A DNA stretch of 26,644 nucleotides from Actinomycetes bacterium (GTDB lineage: Bacteria; Actinomycetota; Acidimicrobiia; Acidimicrobiales; Microtrichaceae). The notes below the pieces were generated by a model. The model saw only the letters and a list, made by a program, of their open reading frames with translations. It had not been told where the DNA came from and ran no database searches. Positions 21,269 to 26,644 of the stretch are shown one piece after another. The first letter of the stretch is position 1. Each line of letters begins with the position of its first letter. Where the stretch lies: contig JAEWED010000162.1 of the NCBI GenBank assembly GCA_023389745.1, forward strand, positions 1 through 26,644, given 5' to 3'. A program made the position numbers and the translations under genes.

Positions 21269-22365
21269 CAGGGCGCGGTCGAGAACAGATCGGCGAAGCC
21301 GCTCGGGTCGTGTCGGCCGAGGGCGAAGTGCTCGAAGATGCCGTAGCCGACCTGGCCGTCGAACGTCGCCCGGGCGGCGTGGTCGATCATGCTCCACGCC
21401 ATCCTGTCCTGGACCGACTGGTCGTCGAGATGGTGGTCGACACGCTGGATCCACGAGGGGCCCATCCAGCGGCCGTGGTTCCAGCCGTCGTCCTCGGGGC
21501 CGTAGCCCAGACCCACGCTGAGGGGCATGGGGCCGAGCGGCTCGATGTCGAGATCGAGCGAGCGTCGGTCACGGGTCGTCAGACCGATGCGCGCACGGAC
21601 GGGATCCCGCGTGCCGGAGCGGTACTCGATCGTCGGCTCGGCCCAGCCGAGCTGCTCGATGCGCCCGTCGGGCCAGACACGCACCGCCTCGTTGATGGTG
21701 CGGTAGCCGTCGGGCCCTTCCTCGAGCACGACCATGAGCGCGAAGTCGTCGAAGCGCAGCGGGATCCAGCACCACCACATGGCGGGGTCGTGGGGCTTGC
21801 CGCCCGGCGGGTTCTCGGCGGTCGGGCGGATGCCCCACGAGCGATCGCGGGCGCCCGTCCAACCGTCCGCGGTGGCATCGATCTCGTGACCGTCGATCGA
21901 CACCGTGCCGGTGATGCTCGCGGTCTGCACGAAGCGGAACGCGTCGAGGATCACCAGATCGTCGTGGCGGCGGTGGTGGCGCGGCTCGTCGATCGCAGGG
22001 AAGGCCCCGTGCCACGTCAGGTCCACCTGGACACCGTGGTCCGCAGCGTCGCACACCAGACGGACCTCGTGGAGCGGCTCGACGACCTCGATACGCATCG
22101 GGCCGACCGCCTGGACCATGCGGTCGTCGCCGAGCTCGGCCGACGCCCGCACCGAGGTGAGCTCGCGGCCCCGGCGGATCGCCACGAACCCGTCGATGAC
22201 GCTCACGTGCGGGTAGACGCCCAGTCCCGCGGCGAGCTGGTGCTCGCCGGAGGGCGACATCGCGTGCATGATGCAGCGGTCGTAGGCGTTGCGGTCGCTG
22301 GTGAGGAACCACTTCATCGACTGCGGCCCCTGGTGGATGGGATGTTCGTCGAGCGGGCTCGGCAT
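21268..22365 (-). CDS. Uncharacterised AttH/DUF7064-like (lipocalin-type) protein
   Basis: A 365-residue soluble protein without a signal peptide or membrane segment. It resembles AttH/DUF7064-type proteins through the motif TGARDRSWGIRP (near 165-180), preceded by a strand DGHEIDATADGW, and through an aromatic block PAMWWCWIPLRFDDFALMVVLEEGPDGY. The pattern of alternating strands fits a two-part calycin/lipocalin-like barrel. No catalytic residues can be assigned. GAGGAG lies seven bases before ATG 22365. The upstream neighbour on the same strand (22410-23183) is 44 bp away, so the two probably form an operon. Relatives often occur in lipid, terpenoid or aromatic catabolic clusters, but nothing here fixes a substrate. 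Confidence 0.6.
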   Translation of the reverse strand: MPSPLDEHPIHQGPQSMKWFLTSDRNAYDRCIMHAMSPSGEHQLAAGLGVYPHVSVIDGFVAIRRGRELTSVRASAELGDDRMVQAVGPMRIEVVEPLHEVRLVCDAADHGVQVDLTWHGAFPAIDEPRHHRRHDDLVILDAFRFVQTASITGTVSIDGHEIDATADGWTGARDRSWGIRPTAENPPGGKPHDPAMWWCWIPLRFDDFALMVVLEEGPDGYRTINEAVRVWPDGRIEQLGWAEPTIEYRSGTRDPVRARIGLTTRDRRSLDLDIEPLGPMPLSVGLGYGPEDDGWNHGRWMGPSWIQRVDHHLDDQSVQDRMAWSMIDHAARATFDGQVGYGIFEHFALGRHDPSGFADLFSTAP

Positions 22366-22409
22366 CGGTGACTCCTCGGTGGGGCGGAGGCGTCATCGTA
22401 CGGCTCCCG

Positions 22410-23183
22410 TCAGCGACCGGCGTGGGCCGAGGCCGCCTCGGTGAGGGACTCGGTCGCGAGGGCCTCGTAGGCGTCGGCCATGTCGTACAGCACGCGTCCG
22501 CCGTCGCCCTGGTACGACGATCCGTGCATGATGGCGAGCGTCGTCGGGCGCAGGTCGCCCAGGCCACGCAACACCTGACTGGTTCGCGGTGACATGCTGG
22601 TCGCCCCGAACATCGCCTCGGTCGCCAGGGCGGCGTCGAGCACGCTCTCGGTCACGACGGGCGCCCCGACCCCCGCCTGGGTCAGCAGGTCGCCGCAGAA
22701 CAGCGTCCCGGTCGTCTCCTCGTAGAGCACCTGGGCCTCCCAGCCGTGCGGCACATGAGGGGTCGAGATCTGCCGGACCCGCTTGCCGCCCAGGTCGAGC
22801 ACCTCGCCCTCCTGGAGCACCCGAGGCGGGCGGTCGCAGAGGTCGTTGAGGGAGATGTCGCAACCGAGCGCGCCGAAGGCGACCTGGCTGTCGGGCGCGG
22901 CGGCGAGCCACATGTTCATGGCCCCGTTCTCGTCGGCCTCGATGTGGCCGAAGCTGATCCAGCGCAGCGAGTCCACCGGTACGACGGTGGCGACTGCTTC
23001 GCTGACGAGCGGGAACAGGGCCCGCATGCCGGTGTGGAACAGGAGCGGTTCGTCGGCCACGACGAGGAACTGGTTGAACGTGAGGCCCTCGGGCCCCACG
23101 TCCGGGACCAGGGTCGAGATACGGAAGATGCCATCGGCGATCTCGTCGACGATCGGCTGGAAGGGCTGCTGCGGTGTGGTCAT
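22410..23183 (-). CDS. Metallo-beta-lactamase-fold protein, ODP/flavodiiron-like subtype
   Basis: A 257-residue MBL-fold protein. Instead of the hydrolase motif HxHxDH it has H80-x-E82-x-D84 (FGHIEADENGAM), as in the diiron sites of ODP and flavodiiron proteins. Further candidate ligands are H143 or H146 (STPHVPHGWEA), D165 (LFCGDLL) and H220 (IMHGSSYQGDGG). It lacks the flavodoxin domain of flavodiiron enzymes, so it is a stand-alone diiron module that may bind or reduce O2 or act as an unusual hydrolase or sensor. Start ATG 23183 follows GAGGGGG at a short distance. A perfect 9-bp-arm palindrome lies 30 bp upstream at 23213-23234. The AttH-like gene lies 44 bp downstream. Confidence 0.82.
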   Translation of the reverse strand: MTTPQQPFQPIVDEIADGIFRISTLVPDVGPEGLTFNQFLVVADEPLLFHTGMRALFPLVSEAVATVVPVDSLRWISFGHIEADENGAMNMWLAAAPDSQVAFGALGCDISLNDLCDRPPRVLQEGEVLDLGGKRVRQISTPHVPHGWEAQVLYEETTGTLFCGDLLTQAGVGAPVVTESVLDAALATEAMFGATSMSPRTSQVLRGLGDLRPTTLAIMHGSSYQGDGGRVLYDMADAYEALATESLTEAASAHAGR

Positions 23184-23212
23184 ACCCCCTCGGCGTTCGA
23201 TCCGGGCGGTGT

Positions 23213-23234
23213 TCGTTCAGTCAGGACTGAACGA
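23213..23234. promoter_or_regulatory. 22-bp palindrome upstream of the MBL gene (operator candidate)
   Basis: Perfect inverted repeat TCGTTCAGT-CAGG-ACTGAACGA. It spans the stop codon of the TPR-protein gene and lies 30 bp ahead of the MBL gene on the same strand. No T-run follows. The arm length and short spacer look more like a dimeric repressor site (e.g. TetR-type) than a terminator, but both are possible. Confidence 0.55.
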
Positions 23235-25161
23235 TCCAGGTCACCTCGTCCTCGGGTGTGCGCTCGTAGCAGCAGTACAGGCCCGTCCGCACGCCCCGGT
23301 CGAGCACCGCTCCCGGGGCCGGCAGTCCTTCGGTGACCTTCCCGATCGCGGCTCGCAGTGCCCGGGTGACGTTCAGTCGCGCCCGCTCCGCCGCCGAGGC
23401 CGCCCGTCGATCACGACCGTCGAGTCCGAACGCCTGGGCCAGCTGCGACACGAGCGCGTCGAGCTCGACCTGGTGGGACTCGGCCGTCTCGAGCTGCCCG
23501 GCGGCGAAGGCGTCGTCGATCTCGGAGCGCAGCGCCTCGACACGGCGACGGTAGGCCGCCCGAGCCCGGCTGTCCGCCATGGGGCCGGCGTCACCGAGGT
23601 GGTGTCGGGACGTGCCGTCCGCGCCCAGCCCCTCGACCAGGTCGACCAGGTCGAGCGCGTGTCGCTCGACGTCGGGGTTCGACACCAGCTCGGCGAGGTA
23701 GCGGAGGCCCTTGGAGTCCCGGAGCCGGACCGTGACACCCTGGCAGGAGACCACCCACCACGTGCCGTCGAGCGTCAGGGTCGCGGTCACGGGACGGCGG
23801 ACCGATCGCCTCGCCGGCCCGTGCAGGCGTTCGAGCACCGCGGCGTCCGCCGGGGCGAGCACGACATCGAGATCCGCGAGCAGGGCCGCCGCGGCGAGGA
23901 CGTCGAGGGTGGCGGCCGCCCGGTCGCCTCCGGCTTCGCGCTGCCGTGCCAGTCGGAGGAGCAGCGTCGCCCGCAGCCACGGCAGACGCACCGGGTCGAG
24001 GCGATCGACGGCCGGCTCGAGCACGTCGACCGCACCGGCGAGATCGCCCTCGGCAGCCAGGACCTCGGAGTGCGCCGCGGCGACCCGCGCAGCGAGCGAG
24101 GGCACCTCGAGGTTCCGGGACCGTTCGAACATCTCGTCGCTGGCCGCTCGGGCAGCGACGAGGTCGCCGGCTGCGAGCTCGGCGTCGACCAGGACCTCGA
24201 GCAGCTCGACCGCGCTGAGCCGGTCGTCGCCAGCGGCCCGGAGGCCGCGCCGGGCAGCGGCCCTCGCGAGGTCGTGGTCGCCGCGATCCAGATGCAGCTG
24301 CGCGGCCGGGAGCAGCGCCTCGAGCAGTTGGTCCCTGCCGAGCAGCAGGATCTCGGCGTCGGTGTATCGACCCTGCCGGACACGCAGCTCGGCCAGCCCG
24401 ATGTCGGGGTGCCAGCCCGGAACGTGCATGACGGCTTCGAACTCGACGCGAGCTCGTTCGAGCAGCGCCTCGGCGTCGCTCCACCGGCCGAGCTGCACCA
24501 GCAGCTTCGCCTGCAGCCGGTCGCAGTGGCTCGACAGGAACACCTGGTTGGGAGGCTCGGGCCCGATCAGCCCACGGGCTCGCAACAGGCCCGTCCAGGT
24601 GTCCGCCCGCTCGACGTCGGCCGACTCGTAGCAGGCGGTGAAGAACGAGCACACCGACTTGGCGGCCGCGTCGGCGTCGTCCGCCGGGCCGCACGCCAGT
24701 GCCATCGACTCATCGAGCAGGGCCATGCCCTCGGCGATGCTGCCGGCGCGAACGAGTGCGAGACCGCTGTCGGCGAGTGCCCTGGTCTCGAGGTTCACGT
24801 CGCCGAAACGCCGGGCGCACTCGAGCGCCCGTGCCGCGGCCGCCCTCAGCTCTTCGGGGTCGGCGACGGTGCAGCCCATCGCGCCGACCGCGACCCAGCC
24901 CTGCTCGATGCAGGGCGGCAGGTCGGCCACCAGCCGCTGTGCCCGCGTGAACCACGCCCGGGCCGCGGTCGGGTTGCCCAGCAGGTTCGCGAACGCCTCC
25001 CCGAGGCGAAGGCACGCCATCGCGGCCCGTGACGGCTCACCCGCCGCGGTGAAGCCCTGGATCGCGACCGAGAGGTGGGCGACGACCGCGTCGACGTCCA
25101 TGTCGGCGAACGCCCTGTCGGCTGCGTCGATGGCGCGCCCGGGGTCGGCGATCGACACCAT
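23221..25161 (-). CDS. TPR-rich protein with an actinobacterial regulator-type C-terminal module
   Basis: A 646-residue, Ala/Leu-rich cytoplasmic protein. Residues about 1-450 form repeated helix pairs typical of tetratricopeptide repeats (for example RAWFTRAQRLVADLP, EGMALLDESMALACG, DAEALLERARVEFEA, RAAARRGLRAAGDD). From about 460 there is a distinct module: LDGTWWVVSCQGVTVRLRDS, then KGLRYLAELVSNPDVERHALDLVDLV, a probable coiled coil (about 530-580), and AAERARLNVTRALRAAI near the end. I associate this ending with large actinobacterial ATPase, cyclase or LuxR-type regulators. Here the usual N-terminal catalytic domain and any HTH are missing, so it may be a stand-alone protein-interaction or regulatory subunit. 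ATG 25161 is used. Function unknown. Confidence 0.7.
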   Translation of the reverse strand: MVSIADPGRAIDAADRAFADMDVDAVVAHLSVAIQGFTAAGEPSRAAMACLRLGEAFANLLGNPTAARAWFTRAQRLVADLPPCIEQGWVAVGAMGCTVADPEELRAAAARALECARRFGDVNLETRALADSGLALVRAGSIAEGMALLDESMALACGPADDADAAAKSVCSFFTACYESADVERADTWTGLLRARGLIGPEPPNQVFLSSHCDRLQAKLLVQLGRWSDAEALLERARVEFEAVMHVPGWHPDIGLAELRVRQGRYTDAEILLLGRDQLLEALLPAAQLHLDRGDHDLARAAARRGLRAAGDDRLSAVELLEVLVDAELAAGDLVAARAASDEMFERSRNLEVPSLAARVAAAHSEVLAAEGDLAGAVDVLEPAVDRLDPVRLPWLRATLLLRLARQREAGGDRAAATLDVLAAAALLADLDVVLAPADAAVLERLHGPARRSVRRPVTATLTLDGTWWVVSCQGVTVRLRDSKGLRYLAELVSNPDVERHALDLVDLVEGLGADGTSRHHLGDAGPMADSRARAAYRRRVEALRSEIDDAFAAGQLETAESHQVELDALVSQLAQAFGLDGRDRRAASAAERARLNVTRALRAAIGKVTEGLPAPGAVLDRGVRTGLYCCYERTPEDEVTWIVQS

Positions 25162-25172
25162 GGGGCGAAGGA

Positions 25173-25245
25173 TCGCATGTCCGGACGGCGCACGTCCATG
25201 CGACGCACGTGATGCTCCGGCCGGTGCTTCCCCGAGCCCTCGGGG
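25173..25245. repeat. Inverted repeats in the divergent intergenic region
   Basis: The 128-bp divergent gap holds TCGCATG/CATGCGA (25173-25179 and 25197-25203) with the 8-bp palindrome GTCCGGAC (25179-25186) partly inside it, and a tight hairpin CCCCGAG-CC-CTCGGGG (25230-25245). The first could be a regulator site shared by the divergent TPR and oxidoreductase genes; the second lies 45 bp before the oxidoreductase start. Confidence 0.45.
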
Positions 25246-25277
25246 TCGCTCGGGTGATCAGCCCGCGGGGTCAGGCC

Positions 25278-25283
25278 TAGTGT
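25278..25283 (+). promoter_or_regulatory. -10 box for a leaderless oxidoreductase transcript
   Basis: TAGTGT ends six bases before GTG 25290, and no Shine-Dalgarno sequence precedes the start. This is the same arrangement as the pilin operon and suggests a leaderless message. No clear -35 box is seen. Confidence 0.45.
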
Positions 25284-25289
25284 TCCGGC

Positions 25290-26644
25290 GTGGCCGAGGA
25301 GCAGTTCGACGTGGTCGTCGTGGGGGGCGGCACCGCCGGTGCCAACGCCGCATACCAGTTCGCCCGGCGAGGGCGCCGCGTCCTGGTGGTCGAGCGGCGA
25401 CCGTTCGACCTCGGGGGCGCGCAGTGGCGCAACGGGGTCCTCGACCGGCACTTCGTCCAGGCGGACCTCGATCCGCCGTCGGGCGCCGAGCGCCGTGCCA
25501 GCCACGGCGTGGTGCACATGCGGGCGAGCGATCCGCTCCTCGGACCGAGCTTCCGCGACCCGACCGTCGCCGCCGACATGGCGCTGCTCGGACGACGGCT
25601 GCGCACGCTGGCCGCCGAGTCCGGGGCCGAGGCGCTCGACGAGGTGACGGGGTTCCAGGTCGACACCGACGGGGCGACGGGTCGCGTCACCCGCCTCACG
25701 CTTCGCCAGGAAGGCTCGCCGCGGTCGCTCAGCGTCACCGCCCGCTTGTTCGTCGACGCCTCTGGACGGGGCGGCGCCGTCCGTCGGCATGCACGCGACC
25801 TGACGCCGTGGTGCCCGGATGTCCGGGGCAACGAGCTGTGCTCGGCCACCGACGCCCACTACGAGGTCGCCGACCCCGCCGGCGCCGAGCGCTTCCTCGA
25901 GCGACACGGTGCGCGCCCCGGCGAGGCGGTGACCAAGGTCGGCGTCAACGGCGGGTTCTCGACGAGGATGGTCAACATCAGCGCCGACCTCTCGCACGTC
26001 GGGGTGCTCGTCGGCTGCCTGGCCAACGGCCGCTACGGCACCGCGCCGACGATGATCGCCGAGCTGCTGCGCGACGAGCCCTGGATCGGCGACGTCGTGT
26101 CGTCCGGGACCGGCGTGATCCCGCTCCGCCGGCCGTTCTCTCGGATCACCGCGGCCGGGGTGGCGCTCGTCGGCGACGCGGCCTGCCAGGTGTTCCCCGC
26201 ACATGGCTCGGGCATCGGCGCCGGACTGGTCGCCGGCACGATGTTGGCAGCGGGCGTCGCCGAGGCCGACGACCCGGGCGACCCGCACCAGCTGTGGAGC
26301 GGCTACCAGGCCCCGTACCAGCGCAGCCTGGGTCGTGACCTGGCCGGGTTCGACGTGCTGCGCCGGTCGACCACCCGCCTCGGCAGCGCCGGCGTCGACG
26401 GGCTGGTCCGGTCGGGTCTGTTCACCGAGCAGACGGCACGTGACGGACTCGAGCAGCGCTGGGCCGCGCCACCGCCCGCCGAGGCGGCGCGCAGCGGCGC
26501 TCGGCTCGCCCGCCATCCGCGGCTGGCGGCGGTGATGGTGCCGTCGCTGGTGAGGGCACAGGCGGCGCACGCGCACGCGGCGCGCCACCCGCAGCAGCTC
26601 GACCTGGACGCGCTCGTCGCCTGGGATCGCCGGCTGACCACCAT
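25290..26644 (+). CDS. FAD-dependent oxidoreductase/monooxygenase-like protein (3' end outside window)
   Basis: An open frame of 451 codons running off the right edge. The N-terminal dinucleotide-binding motif is FDVVVVGGGTAGANAAYQFARR (6-27, with the GxGxxG-type glycines at 12, 14 and 17), ending in the acidic VVERR strand. A second FAD-contact motif, VALVGDAACQVFPAHGSGIGAG, lies around 290-312. The layout fits the geranylgeranyl-reductase/aromatic hydroxylase superfamily (group A flavoproteins). The middle segment FVDASGRGGAVRRHAR is the usual DASG motif. GTG 25290 is chosen because the Rossmann strand begins five codons later and a -10 box sits just upstream. A hydroxylase, a halogenase-like enzyme or a prenyl reductase are all possible. 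It is divergent from the TPR gene. Confidence 0.85.
   Translation, partial: MAEEQFDVVVVGGGTAGANAAYQFARRGRRVLVVERRPFDLGGAQWRNGVLDRHFVQADLDPPSGAERRASHGVVHMRASDPLLGPSFRDPTVAADMALLGRRLRTLAAESGAEALDEVTGFQVDTDGATGRVTRLTLRQEGSPRSLSVTARLFVDASGRGGAVRRHARDLTPWCPDVRGNELCSATDAHYEVADPAGAERFLERHGARPGEAVTKVGVNGGFSTRMVNISADLSHVGVLVGCLANGRYGTAPTMIAELLRDEPWIGDVVSSGTGVIPLRRPFSRITAAGVALVGDAACQVFPAHGSGIGAGLVAGTMLAAGVAEADDPGDPHQLWSGYQAPYQRSLGRDLAGFDVLRRSTTRLGSAGVDGLVRSGLFTEQTARDGLEQRWAAPPPAEAARSGARLARHPRLAAVMVPSLVRAQAAHAHAARHPQQLDLDALVAWDRRLTT

Noticed and set aside
22783..25032. A 749-codon plus-strand open frame opposite the MBL and TPR genes
   Set aside because: Antisense of the TPR gene, whose repeat pattern and C-terminal module are clear on the minus strand.
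1..26644. Mobile elements, tRNA, rRNA or integration scars around the island
   Set aside because: No transposase, integrase, tRNA-like cloverleaf, or long terminal repeats were recognised; the short direct repeats have no element between them.

Overview
The window is a high-GC, densely packed bacterial chromosome segment with many GTG and TTG starts, 1-8 bp gene overlaps and probable leaderless starts. This fits an actinobacterium. A member of the Acidimicrobiia (Ilumatobacter-like) is my best guess, but it rests on style and gene content rather than a marker gene. I see no rRNA, tRNA, CRISPR array, insertion sequence, phage gene or origin, and no gene-free stretch over about 200 bp.

Region 1 (1-747, minus) is the N-terminal part of a Tat-exported calcineurin-like metallophosphoesterase that runs off the left edge.

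Region 2 (950-18317) is the centre of interest: a catabolic island built around a FadR-type GntR regulator (2611-3330). To its left, on the minus strand, lie a metal-ligand-poor VOC protein and a short amidase. To its right are two collinear units. Unit A (3456-10342) is VOC protein, cupin, HyuA- and HyuB-type hydantoinase/oxoprolinase subunits, a CaiC-like acyl-CoA ligase and an RraA-like protein. Unit B (10423-18317) is a DUF1989 (urea carboxylase-associated type) protein, a complete BMP-type ABC importer (lipoprotein, double ATPase, two permeases), a Rieske oxygenase alpha subunit and a class III CoA-transferase. The word GGTCTGAC, or a close variant, recurs in dyads ahead of all the divergent and collinear units (2504-2520, 2560-2571, 3410-3430, 10364-10381), so the island is very probably one regulon. 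A coherent reading is import of a small N-containing, perhaps cyclic or N-methylated, compound, followed by oxygenation, ATP-dependent ring or amide opening, CoA activation and cleavage. The substrate cannot be read from sequence.

Region 3 (18453-21236, plus) is a three-gene type IV pilin-like (minor pilin) operon. The first protein carries a large repetitive beta-rich C-terminal region, and the third a Thr/Ser-rich linker with an Ig-like tail.

Region 4 (21268-25161, minus) holds an uncharacterised AttH/DUF7064-like protein, an ODP-type metallo-beta-lactamase-fold protein, and a 646-residue TPR-rich protein whose C-terminal module resembles those of actinobacterial regulators. Region 5 (25290 to the right edge, plus) is a partial FAD-dependent oxidoreductase.
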